Part shown: positions 16,178-23,268 of the stretch, in pieces
Layout: every line of letters begins with the position of its first letter
How positions within the stretch are numbered: position 1 is the first letter of the stretch
Assembly: GCA_947458835.1 (NCBI GenBank)
Contig: CANHBC010000008.1
Location: forward strand, 1 to 39,224
Source of the DNA: Betaproteobacteria bacterium
GTDB taxonomy: Bacteria; Pseudomonadota; Gammaproteobacteria; Burkholderiales; CAIKXV01
DNA length: 39,224 bases
Reading direction: 5' to 3'
Position numbers and translations under genes: made by a program
The notes under the pieces: model-generated
What the model was told of the DNA's origin: nothing
The model's database searches: none
The model's input: only the letters and a program-made list of their open reading frames with translations

Positions 16178-17056
16178 TCAGCGCGGCTGCAGCCCCAGCA
16201 TCGCCAGCATCGCGCGGCCGGCTGCCCCGAACGGATTGGCCGCCGTCTCGGCGATCTCGAAGTGGTTGTAGCCCTCGACCACCTCGAAGGTGACCTGCTT
16301 GCCGGCGTCCTTCAGCGCCTGCGCGAAGTCACGCGACTGGCGCTGGAACTCGGGCGACTCGAAGGTCCCGACCAGCAGCGACACCGGCACCGTGATCCGG
16401 TCGAGGTGGCGCATGGGCGAGAGTTGGTGCTCCATCTCGTCGGTGAACTTCACGTAAGCGCCGCGCTTGGACAGCCGCGGCCCGCGCAGTTCGTACATGC
16501 CGCTCTGTAGCACGTAGCCCTTGACGATGTCCGCCGGCACGCCGAACAGCCCGGTCCAGTCGGTGATCATCGCGCAGCTGGACAGGTGGGCACCGGAGGA
16601 GCGGCCGCAGACGTAGATGCGGTCGGGGTTGCCGCCGAACTCGCGCGCATGCTGCCAGGTCCACTGAATGGCCCGGCGCACCTGGTCGACCATCGGGAAC
16701 AGGCTGCCATCGACGTCCTGCACCGGCGCGAAGTCCGGCACCACCATGTGCGCGCCGGCGCGCACCAGCATCTCGCCCGGGTAGGCATGATCGCGCGCGA
16801 GATGACCCTTCCAGGCGCCGCCGTGCACGTAAACCATCACCGGCGCGTCCGGCTCCTTCGTGCGGTAGACGTCGAGCTGCTCGACCGCGGTCGGACCGTA
16901 GGCCGCCCGCATCGGCGCCCCGATGCGCTGGCGTACCTGCTCGCTCAGCACAGCCAGGCGGCCGTTCACCTGCTTCGAGTTCGGGGCCCACACCTGCTGG
17001 TCGTAGGCGTCGTCCAGTGCCTTCTGGTCGAGGTCGAGGAACACTTTGTCGCTCAT
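16178..17056 (-). CDS. Alpha/beta hydrolase (arylformamidase/BD-FAE-like)
   Basis: The 292-residue product has an oxyanion-hole HGGAW (residues 78-82), the nucleophile elbow GRSSGAH with Ser153 and the catalytic His265 in GYNHFE. The ESPEFQRQ segment near 233 is typical of esterases and kynurenine-formamidase-like enzymes, where an acidic residue completes the triad. Likely substrates are esters, amides or lactone-like compounds. It lies 37 nt downstream of the CoA-transferase beta gene on the same strand and probably ends that operon. Its 3' end is 21 nt from the convergent Bug gene. There is no signal peptide, so it is cytosolic. Confidence 0.88.
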   Translation of the reverse strand: MSDKVFLDLDQKALDDAYDQQVWAPNSKQVNGRLAVLSEQVRQRIGAPMRAAYGPTAVEQLDVYRTKEPDAPVMVYVHGGAWKGHLARDHAYPGEMLVRAGAHMVVPDFAPVQDVDGSLFPMVDQVRRAIQWTWQHAREFGGNPDRIYVCGRSSGAHLSSCAMITDWTGLFGVPADIVKGYVLQSGMYELRGPRLSKRGAYVKFTDEMEHQLSPMRHLDRITVPVSLLVGTFESPEFQRQSRDFAQALKDAGKQVTFEVVEGYNHFEIAETAANPFGAAGRAMLAMLGLQPR

Positions 17057-17093
17057 CGCGGCACTCCGGGCGAAAGGTCAGCCGGGGATGCTA

Positions 17094-17834
17094 TCACCCG
17101 GGCGCGATGGCACGCTCCACCCAGCGGGCATAGGTGCCGGTCTCGAGCATCAACGGCCGCACGACGGTGCGCAGCACGTGCAGCTCATGCGCGGTAGGCG
17201 CTTCGGTGGCCGGCACCGCAGAAGTGTCGCCGAGGTCGAACCCCGTGTTGGCCTGCACGTCGTCGATGCCGTGCCCGGGATGCACCGATTCGAGCCGCAG
17301 TTCGCCCGGGCCCGACTCGAAACGCAGCGTCGCCTTCGGCGTCACCACCTTGCTCGGGCCGCCCAGCCGCAGCACGTCCGGCGCCGTGTGGCCCGCGGCA
17401 GAAACGAAATCGACCTTCTCGACCAGCGAGCGGCGGGTGTGTTCGGTGCGGAACACCACCGTACGGTGGGCACAGTAGTAGATCATCCCGCCGCCGTAGC
17501 CACCCGGGAAGCGCAGGGTCGGATGGTCGGGGTCACCGAGCTGGTGCAGGTTGTAGTTGCCGCGGCGGTCGATCTGCACGCCGCTCACGAAGAACAGCCC
17601 GAGCTCGCCGCGCTGCGCGAGGAAGTGGAACTGGCGCGAAGTGTGGAACGGCCTGAACACCGTGTTCAGGATGATCAGCTCGGCCTCGGGCGCGTGGGTA
17701 TGCTTCGCCAGCAGCAGCCCGGTGGCCGGGATCTGCGACAGCGCCCCGCAGGCGGACACCTCGCCGTCGCGCACCTCGCGCGACAGCAGTACCGCCATCA
17801 GCTCGTCGTCGTTGTAGCCGCGCGGGTCGCTCAT
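17094..17834 (-). CDS. CoA-transferase subunit beta (class I, glutaconate/IpdB-like)
   Basis: A 246-residue beta subunit of the class I CoA-transferase fold (PF01144-type). DELMAVLLSREVRDGEV opens the sequence. GVQIDRRGNYNLHQLGD and FPGGYGGGMIYY form the glycine-rich CoA loop, and HPGHGIDDVQANTGFDL matches the C-terminus of glutaconate CoA-transferase/IpdB-like proteins. The catalytic Glu of true transferases cannot be placed with confidence, so a CoA hydrolase (IpdAB-like) is possible. The start overlaps the alpha stop by ATGA. The alpha partner carries an in-frame TGA, so complex formation is in question. Confidence 0.87.
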   Translation of the reverse strand: MSDPRGYNDDELMAVLLSREVRDGEVSACGALSQIPATGLLLAKHTHAPEAELIILNTVFRPFHTSRQFHFLAQRGELGLFFVSGVQIDRRGNYNLHQLGDPDHPTLRFPGGYGGGMIYYCAHRTVVFRTEHTRRSLVEKVDFVSAAGHTAPDVLRLGGPSKVVTPKATLRFESGPGELRLESVHPGHGIDDVQANTGFDLGDTSAVPATEAPTAHELHVLRTVVRPLMLETGTYARWVERAIAPG

Positions 17835-18697
17835 TGCACCGCTCCGCGGATCGATGCCGGGACGAAGCGCTCGACATAGTCGTCATGATCATCGACACCG
17901 AACACGCATTCGTCCAGCCAGGCGGCGAAGGTCTCGTCCGACTGCGCGGCCGCCGCATAGGCACGCATCGCCTCACGGTCGACCGGGTAGCGGCCGGTGA
18001 GCCCGCCCGGATGCGCGCCGAACGGCGCATGGACCACCGCATCGACCAGGATAGACGGCAGGAACGCGCCGTCGGCGGTCTTCTCGGTCACCCGGTCAAC
18101 GATCTCTTCGACGGTGACCACCACCTGCGCGGCGGCCTCGGCGAGCATCACCGCCTCCACGTGGTAGCCGAACGACACGTTGCCGCTGCGGTCGGCCTGC
18201 CGTGCATGGAACACCGCTACATCGGGCCGCATCGCACGCGCGACCACGCTCTTGACGCCGCTGCCGAACGGATCGGTCGCGACCACCATGTCGTCGCGGC
18301 GGGCGAGCAGGTCGGTGCCGACCAGCCCGATCACCGGAACGTATGGAACCCCCATGGACCCAGCCTGGGCCTGCGAGAAGAGCACCCCTCACGTGTTGTC
18401 GAGGGCCCTCACGCGTGCGCCGATCACGTGGCGCGCGAAGTTCGGGCCGGTGCGCGCGAACTCGCCCATCGTCACGCTGCACGTGTCGACGACCGAAACC
18501 GCGCCGGCACCGACCAGGAAGTCGATGTTCAGGTCGCCGCCAACCACGCCGATCACGCGCAGGTCGCGTACCTTGCGCCGGACCAGTTCGCGCAGGAAAG
18601 CCATCGGCGGGCGCTCGAGGTTGGCGCTCATCACCAGGCTCGCACCGGACTTCACCCGGGCCGCGGCCACCTGCAGGGATTCGAGTTTTTCGCGCAT
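17831..18697 (-). pseudogene. CoA-transferase subunit alpha interrupted by one in-frame TGA
   Basis: The full reading would be 288 sense and stop-containing codons, normal for class I alpha subunits. Residues 1-102 (ATG at 18697, GGAGGAG eight nt upstream) contain SGASLVMSANLERPPMAF, VGGDLNIDFLVGAGAV and GPNFARHVIGARVRALDNT. Then comes TGA at 18391-18389. The same frame continues with GVLFSQAQAGSMGVPYVPV, DPFGSGVKSVV, HARQADRSGNVSFG and FGAHPGGLTGRYPVD to the true stop, which overlaps the beta ATG. There is no frameshift: a single codon breaks the gene. A GTG at 18385, 3 nt after the TGA, could allow reinitiation and yield a split subunit. Nonsense mutation, read error, readthrough or a recoded codon are the options; the first two are most likely. 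Confidence 0.8.
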
Positions 18698-18799
18698 TCG
18701 TGAGTCTCCTCCGGCGACAACGATAGCGCGATTCAGCCCCTGGCGGGTGCAGGCGTCCGGGGCCGGCGTTGCCCCTGGGGCCTCGCCGCAGGGCCTCGG

Positions 18800-18829
18800 T
18801 TGGACCGGGCCACCGAAAAAGGCTATCCT
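18800..18829 (+). promoter_or_regulatory. Promoter of tRNA-Arg
   Basis: TTGGAC (18800-18805) and TATCCT (18824-18829) with an 18-nt spacer stand 12 nt before the tRNA 5' end. The GC-rich stretch after the -10 is of the type seen at stringently controlled stable-RNA promoters. Confidence 0.55.
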
Positions 18830-18841
18830 TCGCGCAGCTTG

Positions 18842-18918
18842 GCGCCCGTAGCTCAGCTGGATAGAGTACAGGCCTCCGAAGCCTGGGGTCGTGGGTTCGA
18901 ATCCCGCCGGGCGCGCCA
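18842..18918 (+). tRNA. tRNA-Arg (anticodon CCG)
   Basis: A 77-nt tRNA with encoded CCA. The acceptor stem GCGCCCG (18842-18848) pairs with CGGGCGC (18908-18914). The anticodon arm is CAGGC-CTCCGAA-GCCTG with CCG at 18876-18878, reading the CGG codon. The T-arm holds GGTTCGAATCCC-type sequence. It is a single gene with its own promoter, divergent from the CoA-transferase operon. Confidence 0.97.
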
Positions 18919-18952
18919 GCCTCCCTTCCAGTCCCGCCGCGCCAGACTCGCC

Positions 18953-18966
18953 CGGTGAGCTCACCG
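18953..18966. repeat. 14-bp perfect palindrome after tRNA-Arg
   Basis: CGGTGAGCTCACCG is fully self-complementary. As RNA it would give a 5-bp stem with an AGCT loop; as DNA it could be a protein site. It is 35 nt past the tRNA and 152 nt before the FAH-family gene. No T-tract follows. Confidence 0.4.
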
Positions 18967-19026
18967 CGCCCGCTCCAGCCCGCAGCGACCGTGCTGTCGA
19001 CGACTCTGCCGTGGAACTCCGCCGTG

Positions 19027-19055
19027 GCGCCCCGGCCCTCCACCGCCCGGGGCGC
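19027..19055 (+). terminator. Stem-loop between tRNA-Arg and the FAH-family gene
   Basis: GCGCCCCGG (19027-19035) and CCGGGGCGC (19047-19055) are perfect 9-bp inverted arms around an 11-nt loop. It could end the tRNA transcript or act as a leader structure of the FAH gene. There is no T-run, so this is a tentative call. Confidence 0.35.
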
Positions 19056-19118
19056 GCTCCGAACACGCGCGACTCTGGCAGAATGCCGGGTTCAGTCCAG
19101 TCACCCGTCGAGGAACGC

Positions 19119-19808
19119 ATGAGCTACGTGATCGAAGCCCCGAAAGCCGTCTCGCTGCCGGTCGAGGGCGAATCCGCCACCTTCCCGGTACGTCGAATCT
19201 ACTGCGTCGGCCGCAACTATGCCGACCACGCGCGCGAGATGGGCCACGATCCTGACCGCGAGCCGCCGTTCTTCTTCCAGAAGCCCACCGATGCGATCGT
19301 CCCGAACAACCAGACGATCCCGTTCCCGGTCGGCACCAAGGACCTGCACCACGAGATCGAACTGGTGGTCGCGATCGGCACCGGCGGCAAGAACATCACG
19401 GTCGACAAGGCGCTCGACCATGTCTACGGCTACGGCGTGGGCCTCGACATGACCCGCCGCGACCTGCAGGGCGAGGCCAAGAAGATGGGCCGTCCGTGGG
19501 AGATGGGCAAGGGCTTCGACCAGTCGGCGCCGTGTACCGGCCTGAAGAAGGCGTCGAAGATCGGCCATCCGGCCAGCGGCGCGATCTGGCTGAAAGTCAA
19601 TGGCGAGGTCAAGCAGAAGGGTGACCTGAACCAGCACATCTGGAACACCCAGGAGACCATCTCCTATCTGTCGCACCTGGTCGAGCTGTTCCCCGGCGAC
19701 ATCATCATGATGGGCACTCCGGCCGGCGTCGGTCCGTGCTTCCCCGGCGACCAGCTGCACGGCCACGTGGACGGCTTCGACGACCTGTTCGTCACCTACG
19801 CGAAGTAG
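19119..19808 (+). CDS. Fumarylacetoacetate hydrolase (FAH) family protein
   Basis: A 229-residue FAH-fold enzyme that cleaves or decarboxylates C-C bonds in acyl-pyruvate or dioxo-acid compounds with Mg2+ or Mn2+. IYCVGRNYADHAREMGHD opens the domain and PPFFFQKPTDAI follows. The metal ligands lie in LHHEIELVVAIG (two Glu) and GYGVGLDMTRRDLQ (Asp). GDIIMMGTPAGVGP is the conserved C-terminal loop. It resembles acylpyruvase/fumarylpyruvate-hydrolase-type members by length and sequence. GAGGAA precedes the ATG; the longer open frame upstream crosses the tRNA and is rejected. The aldo/keto reductase follows 51 nt later. Confidence 0.93.
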   Translation: MSYVIEAPKAVSLPVEGESATFPVRRIYCVGRNYADHAREMGHDPDREPPFFFQKPTDAIVPNNQTIPFPVGTKDLHHEIELVVAIGTGGKNITVDKALDHVYGYGVGLDMTRRDLQGEAKKMGRPWEMGKGFDQSAPCTGLKKASKIGHPASGAIWLKVNGEVKQKGDLNQHIWNTQETISYLSHLVELFPGDIIMMGTPAGVGPCFPGDQLHGHVDGFDDLFVTYAK

Positions 19809-19859
19809 GCTGTCCGCCAGGGCATCCGCCGCCTGATCACCACTCCGGGAGCTGGACAC

Positions 19860-20834
19860 ATGAAGCAACGCAAACTCGGCGCAAACGGCCCGATGGTCTC
19901 GGCCATCGGCCTGGGCTGCATGGGCATGTCGATCTCCTACGGCACGCCTGACGACGAGGAGTCGATCGCGACGATGCACCGCGCGCTCGATCTCGGCTGC
20001 AACCTGCTGGTCACCTCCGATGCCTACGGCAATGGCGTGAACGAGGAACTGGTCGCGAAGGCGATCAAGGGCCGCCGACGGGAAGCCATCGTCTGCACCA
20101 AGTTCGGCAACCTGATGGGTGGTGGCGGCGTGAACGGCCGGCCGGAGTACGCGGTCGAAGCCTGCGAGAAGAGCCTCAAGCGGCTGGGCGTGGAAGAGAT
20201 CGACATCTACGGCCTGCACCGGGTCGACCCGAACGTGCCGATCGAGGAGACGGTCGGCGCGATGAAGCGCCTGCAGGAGCAGGGCAAGGTTCGCTACCTG
20301 GTGCTGTCCGAGGCCGGTCCCGAGACCCTGCGCCGTGCGATGACGGCGGCCACGATCGACATGGTCGAGACCGAGTACTCACTCTGGTCGCGCGATGCCG
20401 AGAACGGCCTGATCGCCGCCTGCAAGGAACTGGGCGTCGGCTACATGGCCTACGCACCGCTGGGTCGCGGCTTCCTGTCGGCGAAGATCAAGTCGCTCGA
20501 TGCGCTGATCGAGAAGGACCGTCGCCGCCAGCATCCGCGCTACCTGCCCGAGAACGTGGCGAAGAACGTGGCGCTGCTCGCGCCGCTGGAGCGTATCGCG
20601 GCCGAGCGCAAGGCAACGCCGTCGCAGGTCGCGCTGGCCTGGGTGATGGCGCAGGGCGAGTTCATCGTGCCGATCCCGGGCACCAAGCGGCGCAGCTACC
20701 TCGAGGAGAACCTCGGCGCGGCCGAGATCACCCTCACCGCGGGCGAGATCGCGACGCTGTCGGACACGTTCACGCCGGCAGCGGTGGCCGGCACCCGCTA
20801 CCCGGAAGCGCAGCTCAAGGGCGTGCTGGTCTGA
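19860..20834 (+). CDS. Aldo/keto reductase with the catalytic Asp replaced
   Basis: A 324-residue AKR of the class that has LGLGCMGMS near the start (residues about 18-24). Catalytic Tyr56 (DAYGNG), Lys81 (TKFG) and His120 (YGLHRVDPNVPIEE) are all visible. The motif that normally reads FDTADxYG reads LVTSDAYG, so the Asp that tunes the Lys is Val51 (GTC, one base from GAC). The NADP site PIPGTKRRSYLEENLGA is intact. Activity may be reduced or altered. It follows the FAH gene by 51 nt and is followed by an 11-bp stem-loop, so the two probably form one transcript. Confidence 0.92.
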   Translation: MKQRKLGANGPMVSAIGLGCMGMSISYGTPDDEESIATMHRALDLGCNLLVTSDAYGNGVNEELVAKAIKGRRREAIVCTKFGNLMGGGGVNGRPEYAVEACEKSLKRLGVEEIDIYGLHRVDPNVPIEETVGAMKRLQEQGKVRYLVLSEAGPETLRRAMTAATIDMVETEYSLWSRDAENGLIAACKELGVGYMAYAPLGRGFLSAKIKSLDALIEKDRRRQHPRYLPENVAKNVALLAPLERIAAERKATPSQVALAWVMAQGEFIVPIPGTKRRSYLEENLGAAEITLTAGEIATLSDTFTPAAVAGTRYPEAQLKGVLV

Positions 20835-20867
20835 CCGACCGTCGGTAGCGGTTGCATCGACCGTGCA

Positions 20868-20892
20868 GACGGCGGCCCGGCGGGCCGCCGTC
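20868..20892 (+). terminator. Strong stem-loop after the aldo/keto reductase
   Basis: GACGGCGGCCC (20868-20878) and GGGCCGCCGTC (20882-20892) form a perfect 11-bp stem with a GGC loop, 33 nt after the stop. The following GTGCTTC is T-poor, so termination may need Rho; the structure would at least protect the 3' end. Confidence 0.6.
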
Positions 20893-20933
20893 GTGCTTCA
20901 GGGGTTGCTTCACCACTGACCAACGAGGACGCC

Positions 20934-21329
20934 ATGACCCGACTCGCGGCAGGACTGAAGGGATCGCTGACCTGGGAAGTGACCGAGGATCTCTGCATGA
21001 AGCGCGGCGTGGTCCCGGTGTTCTCGACACCGTCGATGGTGCTGCTGGTCGAGCGGGCGGCGATCCACGCGATCGAGCCCTGCCTCTCGGCCGACCAGCG
21101 CACGCTGGGCACCTCGATCGAACTGCGCCACCTGGCACCGTCCTTCCCGGCCCAGCGCGTCCGGGCAGAGGTCGAACTGCTCGAGGTCGACCGGCGCCGC
21201 CTGTCGTTCCGGGTCGAGGTGTTCGACGAGGTCGAGAAGGTCGGCGAAGGCACGCACGAGCGCTTCATCGTGGACCCGGCGAAGTACGACGTCCGGGTCC
21301 GCGCGAAGCTGGATGCCCTGAAGCGGTGA
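20934..21329 (+). CDS. FlK-like hotdog thioesterase
   Basis: A 131-residue single hotdog-fold protein. VFSTPSMVLLVERAA (residues 29-43) and GTSIELRHLAPSFPAQ (59-74) match fluoroacetyl-CoA thioesterase-like proteins. Thr32, Glu40 and His66 have the same spacing (8 and 26) as the Thr42-Glu50-His76 triad that I recall for Streptomyces FlK. The family hydrolyses short or unusual acyl-CoAs; few members act on fluoroacetyl-CoA, so the substrate remains open. CAACGAGGAC precedes the ATG. It lies convergent to the enoyl-CoA hydratase gene, among CoA-using catabolic genes. Confidence 0.87.
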   Translation: MTRLAAGLKGSLTWEVTEDLCMKRGVVPVFSTPSMVLLVERAAIHAIEPCLSADQRTLGTSIELRHLAPSFPAQRVRAEVELLEVDRRRLSFRVEVFDEVEKVGEGTHERFIVDPAKYDVRVRAKLDALKR

Positions 21330-21335
21330 GGGTCG

Positions 21336-21355
21336 GGACCGCCTCTCGGCGGTCC
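21336..21355. terminator. Bidirectional stem-loop between convergent genes
   Basis: GGACCGCC-TCTC-GGCGGTCC forms a perfect 8-bp stem with a tetraloop. It occupies most of the 28-nt gap between the thioesterase and enoyl-CoA hydratase 3' ends. It has no T-tract on either side. Confidence 0.5.
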
Positions 21356-21357
21356 GC

Positions 21358-22131
21358 TCAGCGGCCCTCGAAGCCGGGCTTGCGCTTCTCCAGGAAGGCT
21401 GCCATGCCTTCCTTCTGGTCGTGGCTGGCGAACGACAGCTGGATCGACTTTGCCTCGAGCATCAGCGCCGAATGCAGCGACATGTCCTGCCCGGCGAGCA
21501 CGCACTCCTTGATCTGGCGCGCGGCGATCGGCGGCATCTGAGCGATCTGAGTGGCCAGCGCCAGTGCGCGCGCCTCGACCTCGGCATCGGGCACCACCTC
21601 GCTGACCAGCCCCATCGCATCGGCGTCCTGCGCGCTGATGATGTCGCCGGTGAGCAGCATCTTCATCGCCTTGAACTTGCCGACCGCCCGCGGCAGCCGC
21701 TGCGTGCCGCCGCCGCCGGGGATGATGCCGATGCGGATCTCCGGCTGGCCGAAGCGGGCCCCGTCTCCCGCGACGATGATGTCGGCATGCATCGCCAGTT
21801 CGCAGCCGCCGCCCAGCGCGAAGCCACGCACCGCGGCGATCAGCGGCTTCGGGAAGATCGCGATCTGCTGCCACAGGCGGAAGGCGTTGCGCCGCATCAT
21901 CTCGATCGGATCGGCATCGGCCATCTCGCGGATGTCGGCGCCGGCCGCGAACGCCTTCTCGCCGCCGGCCAGGATCACGCAGCGCACCGAGGCGTCCTCG
22001 GTGAGCGCGGCGAGGTGGTCGGCGATCAGCCGGCGCACCTCCATGTTGAGTGCGTTGCGCGCATCGGGACGGTTGATGCGGACCACCGCCACATGGTCGG
22101 CGGGGCGTTCGAGCAGTACCGGGTCGGACAT
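21358..22131 (-). CDS. Enoyl-CoA hydratase/isomerase family protein
   Basis: A 257-residue crotonase-fold enzyme. The oxyanion-hole motif AFAAGADIREM (residues 60-70), GGGCELAMHADI with Glu111 and GQPEIRIGIIPGGGG with Glu131 supply both catalytic glutamates of true hydratases. It hydrates trans-2-enoyl-CoAs in beta-oxidation-like routes. It is the last gene of a leftward group: hydrolase, TauD-type dioxygenase, Bug receptor, this gene (31 nt after the Bug stop). Co-transcription of an importer receptor with a CoA-pathway enzyme suggests the imported acid is degraded as a CoA thioester. Confidence 0.95.
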   Translation of the reverse strand: MSDPVLLERPADHVAVVRINRPDARNALNMEVRRLIADHLAALTEDASVRCVILAGGEKAFAAGADIREMADADPIEMMRRNAFRLWQQIAIFPKPLIAAVRGFALGGGCELAMHADIIVAGDGARFGQPEIRIGIIPGGGGTQRLPRAVGKFKAMKMLLTGDIISAQDADAMGLVSEVVPDAEVEARALALATQIAQMPPIAARQIKECVLAGQDMSLHSALMLEAKSIQLSFASHDQKEGMAAFLEKRKPGFEGR

Positions 22132-22162
22132 CGGGTTCCTCCTTGGATCGGGCGGGCGCGGC

Positions 22163-23176
22163 TCAGCCGTCGACCTTCACGCCCGCGGCCTTGATCACCT
22201 TCGCCCACCGCGCCAGCTCGCTGCGGATCAGCGCACCGAAGGCCTCGGGCGTGGTGTGCGCCGGTTCGGCACCCACGCCGAGGATACGCTCGCGCACCTC
22301 CGGGTGCTGGAGCGTCCGGCCCAGCTCCGTGTTCAGGCGGTCGATGATCGGACGCGGGGTCCCGGTCGGCGCCATCAGCCCCCACCAGGTCGCGAAGTCG
22401 AACCCGGGCAGGCCCGACTCGGCGACCGTCGGCACCTCGGGCAGCAGCGGCGAGCGCTTTGCGGTGGTGACCGCCAGCGCGCGCATGCGACCGGACTTGA
22501 TGAACGAGGTGATCGGTGGCGTCGAGTCGAACATGAACGAGACCTGCCCGGCCATCAGGTCCAGACCGGCCGGCGAACTGCCTTTGTATGGCACGTGCAC
22601 CGTCTTCACCCCTGCGAGCAGGTTGAACGATTCACCGGCCAGGTGCTGGATGCTGCCCGGCCCGACCGACGCATAGTTCATCTGGCCGGGCTGCTGGCGC
22701 GCCAGCGCGATGAGGTCCTTCACGTTCTTCACCGGCAGCGACGGATGCACGACCAGTACGTTCGGACCGGTGGCGATCAGCGAGATCGGCGCGAAGTCCT
22801 TCAGCGGGTCGTAGCCGAGCTTCGGGAACAGCGACGGCGAGATCGCGACCGCGGCGATCTGCGCCAGGTAGATCGTGTAGCCGTCGGCAGCGGACTTCGC
22901 GACCAGCTCGGCAGCGATGTTGCCCGACGCGCCCGGTCGGTTCTCGATCAGCACGGCCTGACCCATCTGTTCCTGCATGCGCGCCGCGACGATGCGACCC
23001 AGGATGTCCGACCCGCCGCCGGGCGGGAAGCCCAGGATGAAGCGCACCGGCTTGGCCGGCCAGGCTTGAGCCAGCGCCACGGCCGGCTGCGCCGCGCCCG
23101 CGGCAACAGCGCAGCCGATGGACGCGACCGCGATCGCGCGTTGCAGGCGCGCGGACTGCTTTCCCTTGTAGTGCAT
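22163..23176 (-). CDS. Tripartite tricarboxylate transporter substrate-binding protein (Bug receptor) 2
   Basis: A 337-residue periplasmic receptor. The signal peptide runs from a Lys/Arg-rich start through VASIGCAVAAGAA to AVALAQA, then AWPAKPVRFILGFPPGGGSD begins the mature domain. Bug marks include IENRPGASGNIAAELVA, HPSLPVKNVKDLIALA, VPYKGSSPAGLDLMAG and ESGLPGFDFATWWGLMAP. The ATG at 23176 is preceded by AAGGGGA; the open frame upstream to 23314 lacks homology. It sits between the dioxygenase gene (92-nt gap) and the enoyl-CoA hydratase gene. The ligand is not predictable. Confidence 0.95.
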   Translation of the reverse strand: MHYKGKQSARLQRAIAVASIGCAVAAGAAQPAVALAQAWPAKPVRFILGFPPGGGSDILGRIVAARMQEQMGQAVLIENRPGASGNIAAELVAKSAADGYTIYLAQIAAVAISPSLFPKLGYDPLKDFAPISLIATGPNVLVVHPSLPVKNVKDLIALARQQPGQMNYASVGPGSIQHLAGESFNLLAGVKTVHVPYKGSSPAGLDLMAGQVSFMFDSTPPITSFIKSGRMRALAVTTAKRSPLLPEVPTVAESGLPGFDFATWWGLMAPTGTPRPIIDRLNTELGRTLQHPEVRERILGVGAEPAHTTPEAFGALIRSELARWAKVIKAAGVKVDG

Positions 23177-23268
23177 GACGTCCCCTTGTCGTTGGATCCC
23201 TGTCCTTGCCGGCACGCGCCCCCGCGCGCACGGCACCGCAATGCCTTGCAGTTTCCGTGCCGGATCGC

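Noticed and set aside
18389-18391. TGA in the CoA-transferase alpha gene as a selenocysteine codon
   Set aside because: Not accepted as a call: no selenoprotein genes are in the window, the stem after it is short and GC-driven, and the family is not known to me to use selenocysteine. Kept only as an alternative in the findings.
18842-18918. tRNA-Arg as an integration (att) site of a genomic island
   Set aside because: No integrase is adjacent, I found no repeat of the tRNA 3' end elsewhere in the window, and neighbouring genes show no change of base composition.
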